The notes below the pieces were generated by a model, which was not told where the DNA came from, ran no database searches, and saw only the letters and a list, made by a program, of their open reading frames with translations. 64,000 nt of DNA, from positions 1 to 64,000 of the forward strand of contig JAEOTA010000051.1 of assembly GCA_016840085.1 (NCBI GenBank), read 5' to 3'. The stretch is from Promethearchaeota archaeon (GTDB lineage Archaea; Asgardarchaeota; Lokiarchaeia; Sigyniarchaeales; SOKP01). The position numbers were made by a program, and so were the translations under genes. The first letter of the stretch is position 1, and each line of letters starts with the position of its first letter. This document shows positions 45,034 through 55,251 of the stretch, piece by piece.

Positions 45034-46473
45034 TTAATCAACAACTGTATCCCAATCAGAGAAATTTATAATTATTTCATAGTTTCTTACCATACTCGCA
45101 AATAATACACAGCCAATACAAAACAAATTTACAAAATCATCTTTAGTCAAATTTAATAATTTACAATTTTTTTCTGAGAATCCAATTCCTCTCTCGACTT
45201 CGATTTGCCCATTGTAACCAGATAAATTTACTACAAATTCCTGTTTATCTAAACCGGTACTAAAGCTTCCACGTGCAATTCTTGCTAATCCCCCTATTGG
45301 GATTATCATATTATTCCGTTGAGCTAAATATATCCTTAAATCGAATGTATGTTTTTTTTCCCGCCAATCAATCAAAGAAAAATTTGCCTTTTCTTGAATA
45401 GTATAGGGAAAAGGATTACGATTTTTCATAAACTTTGCAAAAAATTCCCTTTTGCTTTCTTCAATAATGCGTTTAATGTTTGCGGAATCTTCGTCTATAG
45501 ATACTGGAAATATTCCTGCTCCCCCTGAACCCCCACTTGGTTTAATAACAAAAGGTTTTTTATACTTTTTTAATAAATATTGTAGTTTATTAATTAAATC
45601 TACTTCACTAAATGCTTTAGTAAATAGAAGGTATCTAAGATTGTATTTTTCTAAAATATCTTTACTGAAATAACTAGCTAAATATGTTAGAGATTTATCA
45701 TCAGTGATTCTAAATATAGGATTAATAATAATAGTGTTAATTTGATGGTAATTTTCTTTGATTTGCATTATAAATTTCTCATCATTTAAACGTCTTGTAA
45801 TTCCATCACCTATTAAAACACTAACTTCCTCACTCTTATATTTAACCCAATTATTTGAAAATGAGAGTGTATAAGAAAGCTGTTTATAATCTGCAATTAA
45901 AAAGACAATATCCGCTTTAAAATCTTTATCAAAGTTTTCTGTATTAAAAATTTTAACAGAATAAAATTTCGATTTTAAAGCTTTTCTAAAATATTCAATC
46001 ATAATAACTTTTTCGTGAATTAACGCATCATTAACAGGCACCCCAACTAATACAAAAACCTTATTATCGTCATGTTTATTTAATTTTATTGCTTGATTAA
46101 TGGCTTCAAGATATCCATTAAATAATAATTCTTGCTGTTTTTTTGAGATTATTGAAAGTCCCCTATGCGATCCTCCATTTGTTTCTAAGAGAAAAAACCT
46201 TTTACCCTCTGGTTCATCAGACACCATAAAATCGATACTACCGGCATAGAAAGAGTTAATATTGATAAGAAAATTATCATTATCTTTTTCCATTTTCTCT
46301 AACGCTCTCGTTCTAATTAAATCAATAAAAAGGTTTTCTTGTGAAGCTCTTAATTCAGCAAATGATACTAAATTAAGTCCTAATGAGTGGCCTAATTGTA
46401 TTAATTCTAGATCTGAATCTGATATACTAGTAGACATTAGCTTAAGAAATTTATTTAGCAAACTTTCTTCCAT
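45034..46473 (-). CDS. ATP-grasp ligase of unknown substrate
   Basis: A 479-residue protein. The C-terminal half has ATP-grasp features: KPFVIKPSGGSGGAGIFPV (about 305-323, phosphate loop), YTIQEKANF, DLRIYLAQ, and GLARIARGSFSTGLDK with a later metal-ligand region. The N-terminal half has ETNGGSHRGLSI. These enzymes form amide bonds through acyl phosphates. The M14-like gene directly downstream is likely its functional partner. No known relative can be named; the pairing recalls RimK-like and glutathione-synthetase-like ligases. Confidence 0.75.
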   Translation of the reverse strand: MEESLLNKFLKLMSTSISDSDLELIQLGHSLGLNLVSFAELRASQENLFIDLIRTRALEKMEKDNDNFLININSFYAGSIDFMVSDEPEGKRFFLLETNGGSHRGLSIISKKQQELLFNGYLEAINQAIKLNKHDDNKVFVLVGVPVNDALIHEKVIMIEYFRKALKSKFYSVKIFNTENFDKDFKADIVFLIADYKQLSYTLSFSNNWVKYKSEEVSVLIGDGITRRLNDEKFIMQIKENYHQINTIIINPIFRITDDKSLTYLASYFSKDILEKYNLRYLLFTKAFSEVDLINKLQYLLKKYKKPFVIKPSGGSGGAGIFPVSIDEDSANIKRIIEESKREFFAKFMKNRNPFPYTIQEKANFSLIDWREKKHTFDLRIYLAQRNNMIIPIGGLARIARGSFSTGLDKQEFVVNLSGYNGQIEVERGIGFSEKNCKLLNLTKDDFVNLFCIGCVLFASMVRNYEIIINFSDWDTVVD

Positions 46474-46632
46474 TAAAAATCAATTAAAGACAATACAGTT
46501 ATCTTATATTAATTTTAATACAATCTTTTTTTATATTTTTTTACTCATTATTAAAAAAAGTCTCGTTCTTTATGCATTAAAAAAATAGAGAAGAATCAAT
46601 AATCTAATCTTTTCTAGTCTTTAAAGATTTAA

Positions 46633-47865
46633 TCATAAATATAAATATCCTTGATGATTCCCTTTTATAGATAATCTCAGGCTCCCAAGTAAAATTTTTT
46701 TTACTTGAAGTTGTTGTTTATAAGTTAAGTTTGAGTAAAGTAATATATAGTTCTTCTCAACATTTATTGTAAATAGGAGCCCTATTTCTGTCAATTCAGA
46801 ATTCTCTGTGAGTAAGCCTATTATAACATAGTGATAAGGAAGATTAATGAGATCATTAATGTCAATTTTCTTTTCAATAATAGTATCATTATCTTTATCG
46901 TAATCCATTTTTATAAATTCGATATCATCTAATGGAATTGAAATTTTTCTAAACTCTTCAAATTTTTTGGAAAATTGACTTTGTCTCAAAAATCTTCTCT
47001 CTTCTTTATTTTTATCATAAAAATATTTGTTTATTTCCTTTATTAAATAGATTTTTCTATCTTTTCTTAAGGTTGATGCTGTTTTTTGTATATCTTTTAG
47101 TTCTTCAATTGTATCATCATGAAATATGATTATGATATCTGGATCTACTGTTTTTATGAAAAAGTTTTTGTAGAGTATACCTGCTTCAGTTTTGATCCAA
47201 CCATCTGTATCGATTAAGATAAAATCAGTATTTTTATTATTTTCAATATATCTGTCAATTAATCTCTTACAAGAAAGAGAAACAATAAATTTATAATTTC
47301 CCTTTGGAAATGTGTTTCCTATAAAAACTGTTTCCTCAGAACTGACATTTTCACTTGATATAATATAATCCTTAATTGTACCAATGTTTAAAGTCGTAGG
47401 AAGATATATTATTTGCTGTCCAAGATCAGAATCGAGATAACCCCCTTTTAATCCCTCTTTAATAAAACTATTAGCTAAATACTTAATAAGAGTTGTTTTT
47501 CCACTACTAATTCCTAATACCATTATTTTTAATGGTGAACCAGTTTTCTGTTTTAATTTTTTTATAATTTCGTCTTTAATTTCAACCCATTGAGGAAAAA
47601 TAGAATTTTCTTCGATTAAATTAAGATTTTCTTCAAGGTTAGTGTAAATTTCTAATTTTGAATTCTGTTGCGCATATAAAGGAAAGATTTGGGCACTTTG
47701 TATTATTAAAACATTTTTTTCTTCAATACCAAGTTCTCCTTGACTACCGGTTCCTTTGATAGGAAGAAAAATCTTATTAAATACATCTATTTTTCCTTCT
47801 AATACTGTTATTCTTGCAGGGCCTTTTACCAATAAAGTATTTCCTTTATCAATATTTTTAATCAT
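46633..47865 (-). CDS. Clp1/Grc3-family polynucleotide 5'-kinase
   Basis: A 410-residue RNA kinase. Residues 1-90 form the N-terminal beta domain of this family (GPARITVLEG, then IKGTGSQGELG). The P-loop is GISSGKTT (118-125), the Clp1 base motif follows (YLDSDLGQQ), the Walker B/lid parts are DTDGWI and ERRFLRQSQF. The C-terminal part is beta-rich. Archaeal members phosphorylate RNA 5' ends in tRNA splicing or rRNA processing. It stands alone on the minus strand. Confidence 0.9.
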   Translation of the reverse strand: MIKNIDKGNTLLVKGPARITVLEGKIDVFNKIFLPIKGTGSQGELGIEEKNVLIIQSAQIFPLYAQQNSKLEIYTNLEENLNLIEENSIFPQWVEIKDEIIKKLKQKTGSPLKIMVLGISSGKTTLIKYLANSFIKEGLKGGYLDSDLGQQIIYLPTTLNIGTIKDYIISSENVSSEETVFIGNTFPKGNYKFIVSLSCKRLIDRYIENNKNTDFILIDTDGWIKTEAGILYKNFFIKTVDPDIIIIFHDDTIEELKDIQKTASTLRKDRKIYLIKEINKYFYDKNKEERRFLRQSQFSKKFEEFRKISIPLDDIEFIKMDYDKDNDTIIEKKIDINDLINLPYHYVIIGLLTENSELTEIGLLFTINVEKNYILLYSNLTYKQQLQVKKILLGSLRLSIKGNHQGYLYL

Positions 47866-48080
47866 AGGTTATTCATCTTAGATCGACAATAATTTAAAAG
47901 TATTATTCAATTATGATTTTTTTTAATATCTCTAATTTACCCTTTTTTTTTACGATAAAAATTAAGTATGGATATTCAAATATTCTTCTTATAAAATGTA
48001 TATTAATCATAATTTAGGTTTTTAAAAATTGCAAAAGTCTAATCTTGATATTTTAAGTAATTTATTTAATAATAAATAAT

Positions 48081-48845
48081 TTAAGGACAAATTTTTTTTA
48101 TAAATTTTATAAGTTCTAAAACAATTTGATTATGATCTGGGCTATTTAATATTGGATGATCATTATGTTCTAACCAAATTTTCCACTTTTTTTTAGAATT
48201 AATGTTATTGTAAATATAATTCATGCTATCTTTTTTAATTACAGAATCAAATCGCCCTTGAAATAATAATGTTGGACAATTCACTTCAGTTAATGATTTT
48301 TTTATTATTTTCATCAATTTTTTTATTTTTGGCACGATATTTAAGGGTATCTTATCATAACCAACCCATTTTTGATTTGTATCTTTTCTAAATTGTTCTG
48401 AATCAACAGCGTGATATTTCATAAAAATTTTAAAGAATGGTACCAAATAAATTAAAAATGAACGAATACCTATTGGTGTGCTTATAGTAAAAATTCCATC
48501 TAAGTTATAATTTGTAGCTAATAGTAAAGTTAAAACACCACCCATAGAATGACCTCCTACAACAATCATATCACATTTATTCATCAACTTGCCCAAATCC
48601 TTATCTAAAGCAGATTTCCAATCATCAATATGAACATTCTTTAAATCTTCAGGTGTAGTCCCAAATCCCGGGAGTAAAGGAACATAAATAGTATAATCTC
48701 CTCTTGCGTGCAAATCTTCCGCTAAAGGTTTCAGATCAGCACAAGTTCCTCCTCCTCCTCCATGAATGATTAAGAGTCCAATTTCATTTCCTTCAAAATA
48801 AAACGGACCCGCACCAGGCATTATTTTTAATTTATTGCCTTTCAT
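48081..48845 (-). CDS. Est30-like carboxylesterase (alpha/beta hydrolase)
   Basis: A 254-residue cytoplasmic esterase. The oxyanion loop is IIHGGGGGTCADLKPLAEDL (27-46), the nucleophile S100 lies in GGHSMGG, the acid in FQGRFDSVI, and the His in LEHNDHPI. VPLLPGFGTTPEDL is typical of bacterial Est30-type carboxylesterases acting on short acyl esters. A second hydrolase of a different subgroup occurs at 25.9 kb. Monocistronic. Confidence 0.87.
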   Translation of the reverse strand: MKGNKLKIMPGAGPFYFEGNEIGLLIIHGGGGGTCADLKPLAEDLHARGDYTIYVPLLPGFGTTPEDLKNVHIDDWKSALDKDLGKLMNKCDMIVVGGHSMGGVLTLLLATNYNLDGIFTISTPIGIRSFLIYLVPFFKIFMKYHAVDSEQFRKDTNQKWVGYDKIPLNIVPKIKKLMKIIKKSLTEVNCPTLLFQGRFDSVIKKDSMNYIYNNINSKKKWKIWLEHNDHPILNSPDHNQIVLELIKFIKKICP

Positions 48846-48955
48846 TAAAACTCAAATTTAAATTATAATTTCATGATTATTACCATTTATTATCGAAAAA
48901 GGAAATATTTTTAAAAACAAATTACCCTTAAATAAATTTTAATTCTTATAAATAA

Positions 48956-49483
48956 TTACTTTCTATGGGCCCTATAGCAAGGAATGCACATTGTGCTATT
49001 TTCATAAAACATAAGTCGATTATTCATAGTAAGTTCACCACAAATATCACACGGAATTGATTCCTCTATTTCTGCCAATCCAGGGGGATTGAAATCTAGT
49101 TCGTATATATTAAAAATATCCTTAGGTTTTGACTTTAATATTTTTTGAACCCTCTCCATTTTTGATAACTTTTTATCTCCAAAATCCTTATTCTTAATGG
49201 CTAATTTCACCGCTTTTTCAGTTTCTCTATTATAGAAATAATAATTAAGTTTTCCATAATCTTGGTGAATTAAATTACCTTTACCGTATGTAGTTCCTAA
49301 TAAAACTTGGAGTGCATCAACACTACAATTATCATTCTCAATAACAGCCACCACCTCTTCGTTAGGAGAATATTTAAATCCATTCTCTAACATGTATTTT
49401 GCAGCTAGGACACCTATTGCTAAGCCTGGACATATATGCCCATGAAATTTAACTGCTTTTTCCATTAAATCTTTAGCTTCCAT
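48956..49483 (-). CDS. FmdE-family protein with C-terminal zinc ribbon
   Basis: A 175-residue protein. Residues 1-130 match FmdE (molybdenum formylmethanofuran dehydrogenase operon protein): FHGHICPGLAIGVLAAKYML and the NDNCSVDALQVLLGTTYGKG segment. The C-terminus (CDICGEL, then TMCIPCYRA) is a zinc ribbon often found at the end of FmdE proteins. The biochemical role of the family is unclear. No methanogenesis or formylmethanofuran dehydrogenase genes are visible here. Confidence 0.9.
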   Translation of the reverse strand: MEAKDLMEKAVKFHGHICPGLAIGVLAAKYMLENGFKYSPNEEVVAVIENDNCSVDALQVLLGTTYGKGNLIHQDYGKLNYYFYNRETEKAVKLAIKNKDFGDKKLSKMERVQKILKSKPKDIFNIYELDFNPPGLAEIEESIPCDICGELTMNNRLMFYENSTMCIPCYRAHRK

Positions 49484-49591
49484 AGATAATTTAAGAATTT
49501 TTTTTTTGATTAAATTTCAATTATATAATTTATTACATGTTTTAAATATATTTAATATAGAATGTATTAATAAGAGCATCAATCTATAAAG

Positions 49592-50083
49592 ATGAAATTA
49601 TTAGTAGATGCAATGTTAGGAAGATTAGCGCGTTTCCTTAGAATTTTTGGATATGATACTATATATGCAAACGATTTGATTGACTACTTTAAAATTAATC
49701 CTGTTCCAGATGAAAAATTAATTGAATATGCTCAAAAAAATAATCGGATTATTATAACTAAGGATTACCCTCTCTCTAAGGGTCTTAGAAACAAAAGTCT
49801 ATATCTGAAAGGAGAGGGAGTATATAATTACTTATACCAACTTAAAAGAAGGTTAGGATTAAGTTTTGATTTTAAAATTGAACGAGCAAGATGTTCGAAC
49901 TGCAATTCACCTTTAAAAAAAATTAAAGATAAAAGTTTGATAAAAAATATTGTTTTAAAAGACACATTTAACCATTATAATGAATTCTTTCAATGTTCTA
50001 ATCTAGATTGCAAAAAAATCTATTGGAAAGGGACTCATATTGAAGATATTGAAAACAAGTTAGAAAAAAAGTTCAATATATAA
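49592..50083 (+). CDS. Mut7-C RNase-domain protein with zinc ribbon
   Basis: A 163-residue protein. The first 90 residues form the Mut7-C PIN-like fold (MKLLVDAMLGRLARFLRIFG, with acidic residues D6 and later NRIIITKDY). The last 65 hold the associated zinc ribbon (CSNCNSPLK, then CSNLDCKKIYWKGTH). By family it is predicted to be a nuclease acting on RNA. Monocistronic, convergent with a small hypothetical gene. Confidence 0.88.
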   Translation: MKLLVDAMLGRLARFLRIFGYDTIYANDLIDYFKINPVPDEKLIEYAQKNNRIIITKDYPLSKGLRNKSLYLKGEGVYNYLYQLKRRLGLSFDFKIERARCSNCNSPLKKIKDKSLIKNIVLKDTFNHYNEFFQCSNLDCKKIYWKGTHIEDIENKLEKKFNI

Positions 50084-50091
50084 ACTTATTT

Positions 50092-50322
50092 CTATTTTTT
50101 CTTAAAATATTTATCTTTTATTTCCATGAATCTTTGTTTTGTTTTTTCTGCAAGTTCAGTATAATTACCTTTCATATACATACTGTAGGCTTGATTTAAT
50201 AATTCAAGACACTTTCGATATTCTATATTCTTAAAATGATTTTCAGAAAGAGATACCAAATAGTCTCCCTTTTTTTTATAAAATTCTATAAATTGCTCTG
50301 ATGTATCAATTTTCTTATCCAT
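50092..50322 (-). CDS. Small helical protein of unknown function
   Basis: A 76-residue basic protein, entirely helical (EQFIEFYKKKGDYLV, then YRKCLELLNQAYSMYMKGN). The two helices resemble a TPR-like hairpin. No family is recognised. It is convergent with the Mut7-C gene, ending 8 nt away. Confidence 0.5.
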   Translation of the reverse strand: MDKKIDTSEQFIEFYKKKGDYLVSLSENHFKNIEYRKCLELLNQAYSMYMKGNYTELAEKTKQRFMEIKDKYFKKK

Positions 50323-50435
50323 TCTGTTTTGAAAATCCGAAATTTGAATTTAAATATATGATATCTTATATTGTTAATTATAATAAATTAACTATAATTA
50401 TTACATTCTTATATAAGTAGTTTTTGATGAATCAT

Positions 50436-51869
50436 TCAGATTTGTTCAGCTCTTTCACGAAATTTTTCCATATCAACCACGATTCCTTTTAAACGCGATT
50501 CATCGGCAGCAAAAGCCATTAAGTGACTCTCAACTGTCTCCCGTGCATTTGTTAAAGGTTGAGTTTTTTCTTTATTAATGAGCGATTCAATGTAGGCATC
50601 TACTAGTTCAAAATTTCCTACACCATGCTCACCGGATTCACGTGTCAATTTTTTTCTATGTACAAGTTTTTCTGAGCCTGTAAAATGATCATAGAGAATA
50701 ATTTTCTCACCACTTATATGAAATTCACCTATTAATGTTGCTTTTGTTCCATCAATTCTTAAAGTACGACCTTCTTGTTCGCTGAAACCATGCATCGTTA
50801 AATTAGCTGTAACTCCGTTTTCAAATTCAATATTAACGACTTGATGATCTACTACATCATTATTGCAACGATATACACATTTTCCATATTGACTATTTTT
50901 AAGAATCTTAAGCTTAGCTTCATCAGTATAATCTTCTTTCTGGCCGGTATATAAATAATAAATTGGAAAGTCTCGATAATACCGTAATTCCTTAAGCGGT
51001 GTTACAAATTTTGAAATATATTTTAAAAATTTCACATAGTTCTTTCTTAACTTACCTAATATCTTTAAAAACCTGTTATCGCTTTTCTCCATCAATTGAA
51101 TTTGTGGGATAATATCAATATATATTCTTGGAGCGTAATAAAGGCATTTATCTTTAGCAGGGCATCCCTCTAAACAATATTCTGGAGCTCCTTTTGGAGC
51201 ATTCTCAGGTTTAAAATGCATTAAACTTCCAAAAGAACTAACTTTCTTTGGAAGTGAACCAACTAAATGAAAAAGTAAATCAAAATCATGACAACATTTT
51301 GCTAATATCATTGGAGATGATTTTTCTACATTTGACCATGGGCCTCTGATAAAACTATGGGCGTAATGATACCACATTACATTTTCTCTATGAGAAATAT
51401 TAACAATATCTCCTAATAATCCTTTTCTTGCTATTTCATATACAGTTGAAAAAAAATCAGTGTATCTTAGAACATGGCTCACCCCTAATACTCTTCCTGT
51501 CTCTTCTACTTTTTTAACTATTTTTATACAATCTTCTAGTCTATGAGCCATAGGTTTTTCTAAAAGCACGTGATACCCTTTTTCTAAGGCTAGTAATGTA
51601 GGTTTTGTATGCATTTGATCTTGCGTGCAAACAAATGCTACATCTGCTAATTTTTCTTCTAAAAGTAAATCTTCCCAACTTTTATAGCATCTATTTGAAG
51701 GAATCTTATGGAGTTTAGCAAATTTTTCACATCTAGTTTTAATAGGTTCAGCTACAGCAATAAATTTTAATTTTTTTTTATTTTTCAGAGCATATTCACC
51801 ATATGCCTGAAGCCCCCTTCTCCCAGCTCCAAGCATTACCGCAGTAATTGGTAATTTAATCTTAAACAC
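50436..51869 (-). CDS. Gfo/Idh/MocA-family NAD(P)-dependent oxidoreductase
   Basis: A 477-residue enzyme, longer than usual for the family (about 350). The Rossmann start is AVMLGAGRRGLQAYGEYA, the signature EKPMAHRLEDC lies near 100, and the catalytic Asp/His is in AKCCHDFDLLFHL. A Cys-rich insertion (EYCLEGCPAKDKCLYY, about 235-250) and a following basic linker explain the extra length and may bind metal. The substrate is probably a sugar or polyol derivative, unknown. Confidence 0.88.
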   Translation of the reverse strand: MFKIKLPITAVMLGAGRRGLQAYGEYALKNKKKLKFIAVAEPIKTRCEKFAKLHKIPSNRCYKSWEDLLLEEKLADVAFVCTQDQMHTKPTLLALEKGYHVLLEKPMAHRLEDCIKIVKKVEETGRVLGVSHVLRYTDFFSTVYEIARKGLLGDIVNISHRENVMWYHYAHSFIRGPWSNVEKSSPMILAKCCHDFDLLFHLVGSLPKKVSSFGSLMHFKPENAPKGAPEYCLEGCPAKDKCLYYAPRIYIDIIPQIQLMEKSDNRFLKILGKLRKNYVKFLKYISKFVTPLKELRYYRDFPIYYLYTGQKEDYTDEAKLKILKNSQYGKCVYRCNNDVVDHQVVNIEFENGVTANLTMHGFSEQEGRTLRIDGTKATLIGEFHISGEKIILYDHFTGSEKLVHRKKLTRESGEHGVGNFELVDAYIESLINKEKTQPLTNARETVESHLMAFAADESRLKGIVVDMEKFRERAEQI

Positions 51870-51967
51870 CTATAATGATGATATTCTATAGAAGAAGAAT
51901 TCATAAAAATCTAAAGTTTTCAATAGATTACCATAATTAGTGATTTTTAAAATAGATAATCATTATT

Positions 51968-52201
51968 TTACTCCTTGTTAGAATTTTCAAGTTGATCTCT
52001 ATAATTGAAAACCGCTTTAGCTATTTCCCCCAAATATGCAACTGGAGTCATTGATTTTCCACACTTGTTACATTTAAAATCAACCATGCCTTCTATCGAA
52101 ATCATTGCCCCATCATCACAAAAAGCACACATTTCGAAAGACCATTTGTCTATTACTTTCATTATTTTTTCTATAAATTCTTCTTGAATTGATGCTGTCA
52201 T
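51968..52201 (-). CDS. Small zinc-ribbon protein
   Basis: A 77-residue protein with MCAFCDDGAM and FKCNKCGKSM, two CxxC knuckles about 20 residues apart that make one zinc ribbon. An N-terminal helix (IQEEFIEKIMKVIDKW) precedes and a helix follows. No function known. Confidence 0.6.
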   Translation of the reverse strand: MTASIQEEFIEKIMKVIDKWSFEMCAFCDDGAMISIEGMVDFKCNKCGKSMTPVAYLGEIAKAVFNYRDQLENSNKE

Positions 52202-52307
52202 GATAAATCACATTACATTATTTTACTATTATAGTTAATTATTTTTATTTTTTTTTTTGAAAACAAAATAGTAATTAATCATCTATTTAAGAAGCTTATG
52301 TTGAAAT

Positions 52308-53420
52308 TTAAGATTTAAAGACTTTTGGAATAAAACCTTCGATTAATAAACAATCAAGTAATACAACTGCTGTCATAGCTTCAACTACTGGAATGACCCG
52401 TGGTGCAATGCATGGGTCATGTCTTCCAGAAAATTCAATTTCTACATTTTTATTCGTTTCAATATTTACTGTTTTTTGAGAGATGCCTATAGAAGAAGGT
52501 GGTTTTACAACAACTGTAAATTCAATAGGCATTCCTGTAGAAATTCCGCCAATTATGCCACCCGCATCATTTTTCATAGTTTGTACTTTTCCATCTTTAA
52601 TAACCCATGGATCATTATGTTCAGATCCTTTCATTTGTGCTGATTTAAATCCTGCTCCAAACTCTATACCTTTTATGGCAGGGATGGAAAAAATAGCCTT
52701 ACTTATGATAGATTCAAGGCCATTGAAAACTGGACCTCCCTTCCCCTCTGGAAAATTTTTTACTATGCATTTTATGGACCCTCCAATTGAATCTTTTTGA
52801 TTTTTGACTTTAATAATTAATTGTTCCATTAACTTGGATTTTTCGCTGTCTAATGCTCTAATTAGAGATTTTTCTCTTAAATCGATCAATTCTTTGTAAT
52901 CGTATAACGTATAATCTTTTTCATCAAGTATATCTCCAATACTTTTTGTATATGCTAATATAGTTATATTGCATTTTTGTAATATTTGTTTAGCTACAGC
53001 TCCCGCGATCACAAACCCCGCTGTAACTCTGCCAGAAAATCGTCCTGAACCCCGATAATCAGAATTTCCCCCAAATTTTATTAATGCTGTATAGTCTGCG
53101 TGAGAGGGTCGTAGAAATTTTTTAAATTTTTCATATGGTAAGGAATTAATATCTTTATTTTCTATAGTTAAACAAATTGGAGCTCCAGTTGTTTTTTTAT
53201 TGAAAATCCCTGATAATACTTTTACTTTATCTTCTTCATTACGTGAAGTTGTGAGGTTAGATTGACCAGGTCTTCTCATATTTAATTCTTTCTGAATTAG
53301 TTCTAAATTAAAATCGAGTCCTGCTGGAACCCCATCTATAATTATTCCAATTAATTTGCCATGACTCTCTCCAAAAGAAGTTATTTTAAAAATTGTACCA
53401 AAAGAGTTGTCCACACACAA
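52308..53420 (-). CDS. aroC: Chorismate synthase
   Basis: A 370-residue FMN-dependent lyase for the last common step to chorismate. Conserved signatures are FGESHGKLIGIIIDGVPAG, RRPGQSNLTTSRNEEDKV and RGSGRFSGRVTAGFVIAGAV. Usual length. The start is TTG 53420, with a GTG two codons inside as alternative. It is divergent from aroA across 85 bp, so both may share control. The product feeds the trp operon. Confidence 0.95.
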   Translation of the reverse strand: MCVDNSFGTIFKITSFGESHGKLIGIIIDGVPAGLDFNLELIQKELNMRRPGQSNLTTSRNEEDKVKVLSGIFNKKTTGAPICLTIENKDINSLPYEKFKKFLRPSHADYTALIKFGGNSDYRGSGRFSGRVTAGFVIAGAVAKQILQKCNITILAYTKSIGDILDEKDYTLYDYKELIDLREKSLIRALDSEKSKLMEQLIIKVKNQKDSIGGSIKCIVKNFPEGKGGPVFNGLESIISKAIFSIPAIKGIEFGAGFKSAQMKGSEHNDPWVIKDGKVQTMKNDAGGIIGGISTGMPIEFTVVVKPPSSIGISQKTVNIETNKNVEIEFSGRHDPCIAPRVIPVVEAMTAVVLLDCLLIEGFIPKVFKS

Positions 53421-53505
53421 TCACTTCTATTTAAACTTCATAAGATCATAATTTTTCTTCAATATTTAATTAATATTATATCTTTTACTTTCTATTTATT
53501 ATTTA

Positions 53506-54822
53506 ATGGATCTCAAAATTAATCCATTAGCAAACAATTTAAGCGGTGAAATCATAGCACCAGGATCTAAAAGTTACTCACATAGAGCTTTTATAGCTGC
53601 TAGCCTTGCAGATGGGATTTCTATAATTAAAAATCCTTTAGTTTCTGGAGATGCTGGAGTTACTATAGATATTTTAAGGTTATTAGGAATAAAAATCTTA
53701 AAAATAGATGGTAACTCTTATATTATAGAACGTTCAAGAGGCTCATTTAAGCCCTATAGAAGAGCTCTTGATTGCAAAAATTCTGGAACTTCCATAAGAA
53801 TTTTTAGTGTTTTAAGTTTATTAATTAAAGGAGGACTTACGTTAACAGGCGAATTTATAAGACGGAAGCGACCTCTTCTTCCTCTCCTCAACGCAATAGA
53901 ATCATTAGGAGCAAAATTTAAACTATCTGATGAAAAACTTCAAATTAAACGTAAAAAAGTCCTCTGTAATAAAGTAAAGATTCCTGGAAATATAAGCTCG
54001 CAGTTCATAACAGCTTTATTAATGGTATGTCCATTATTAAAGTGTGATAATAAAGATTATATTGAAATTGAACTAACAACCTCATTAGTTTCATCACCAT
54101 ATATAAAAATTACTTTAGATGTATTAAACTCATTTGGTATACATATTCAAGAAAATTTCGAAGATGGAAAATTTTATATAACAACCGAACAAACTTATAG
54201 AGCCCAATCCTATGAAATTCCAGGAGATTTTTCTTCTGCATCATTTCTTATCGCTGCTACAGTATTGTCCTATAAAAAATCAAAATTAATTATTAACAAT
54301 TTAAGTACAAACGATTTTCAAGGAGATAAAAAAATAATTGAAATCCTAAATAGAATGGGAGCTAATATTAAAGTTGATGAAAATCAGAAGCAAGTAATTG
54401 TTAAGGGAAATCTAAATAAATACCCTTTAAAAGGCTTGGAGATCGATTGTCATGATATACCAGATCTATTTCCTATTTTGGCAGTTATAGGTGCTTTAGC
54501 GGAAGGCAAGACTATATTATATAATGCTTTACATCTTAGAAGTAAAGAAAGTGATAGAATTTCTGTTATGGCTCGCGAATTAGAAAAAATGGGAGTTGAG
54601 GTAATAGAAGAAAATGATAAGCTAACAATACTTCACTGTAGTAACTTAAAGGGCACTATTATAGATCACGATAACGATCATAGAATTGCAATGGCTTGCA
54701 GTATTGCTGCCTTGTATGCTAATCCCAATTCTCAAATAAAAAACATAGATATTGTAAATGATTCTTATCCTACATTTCTAAATGATTTAAAGAAATTAGG
54801 AGCTCAAATAGAATTAGTTTGA
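53506..54822 (+). CDS. aroA: 5-enolpyruvylshikimate-3-phosphate synthase
   Basis: A 438-residue enzyme with the substrate motifs PGSKSYSHRAFIAA (Lys 23), CKNSGTSIRIF, RKRPLLPLL and LRSKESDRISVM, and the C-terminal DHDNDHRIAMACS. It makes EPSP for AroC, the gene divergent from it. Shikimate-pathway genes upstream of EPSP are not in the window. Confidence 0.95.
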   Translation: MDLKINPLANNLSGEIIAPGSKSYSHRAFIAASLADGISIIKNPLVSGDAGVTIDILRLLGIKILKIDGNSYIIERSRGSFKPYRRALDCKNSGTSIRIFSVLSLLIKGGLTLTGEFIRRKRPLLPLLNAIESLGAKFKLSDEKLQIKRKKVLCNKVKIPGNISSQFITALLMVCPLLKCDNKDYIEIELTTSLVSSPYIKITLDVLNSFGIHIQENFEDGKFYITTEQTYRAQSYEIPGDFSSASFLIAATVLSYKKSKLIINNLSTNDFQGDKKIIEILNRMGANIKVDENQKQVIVKGNLNKYPLKGLEIDCHDIPDLFPILAVIGALAEGKTILYNALHLRSKESDRISVMARELEKMGVEVIEENDKLTILHCSNLKGTIIDHDNDHRIAMACSIAALYANPNSQIKNIDIVNDSYPTFLNDLKKLGAQIELV

Positions 54823-54836
54823 ATTATTTAAAGATA

Positions 54837-55247
54837 TTATCTAAAACTTTTCTGTCTTCGGGCACGAGCTTTTTTCCCGCCGAATTTCTTTGGTTCTGTT
54901 CTCCGTGAATCACCACTTAACAAAGAATCATCATATTCTCTGAAAGCTCGTTCTATTGTTTTTGTGCCTATAAATTTATAAATTGATTTTGCAATAGCCA
55001 TGCGTACAGCATCAGTTTGACCCATTTTTCCCCCACCCTTAACTCGAACATTGATATCACATTTCTCAAGCTTAGGATGATTTATTATTTCAATAGCTTC
55101 TTGTATTCTCATCCGAGCGATTTCAGGTTCATATAGATCTAACGGGACGTTATTAATTTTTATTTGTCCTTTTCCTGGATGTATTAACACTGCTTTTGCT
55201 ATTGCACTTTTCCTTTTACCTGATGCTTGAATTACTTTCAATGACAT
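54837..55247 (-). CDS. Small-subunit ribosomal protein uS9
   Basis: A 136-residue S9 with the usual KVIQASGKRKSAIAKAVL start and the C-terminal ARARRQKSFR tail that reaches the P-site tRNA. It is the last gene of the rpoD-L18e-L13-S9 operon, 4 nt after rpl13. In most archaea rpoN and rpoK come next; here the convergent aroA ends the cluster. Confidence 0.95.
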   Translation of the reverse strand: MSLKVIQASGKRKSAIAKAVLIHPGKGQIKINNVPLDLYEPEIARMRIQEAIEIINHPKLEKCDINVRVKGGGKMGQTDAVRMAIAKSIYKFIGTKTIERAFREYDDSLLSGDSRRTEPKKFGGKKARARRQKSFR

Positions 55248-55251
55248 TTTT

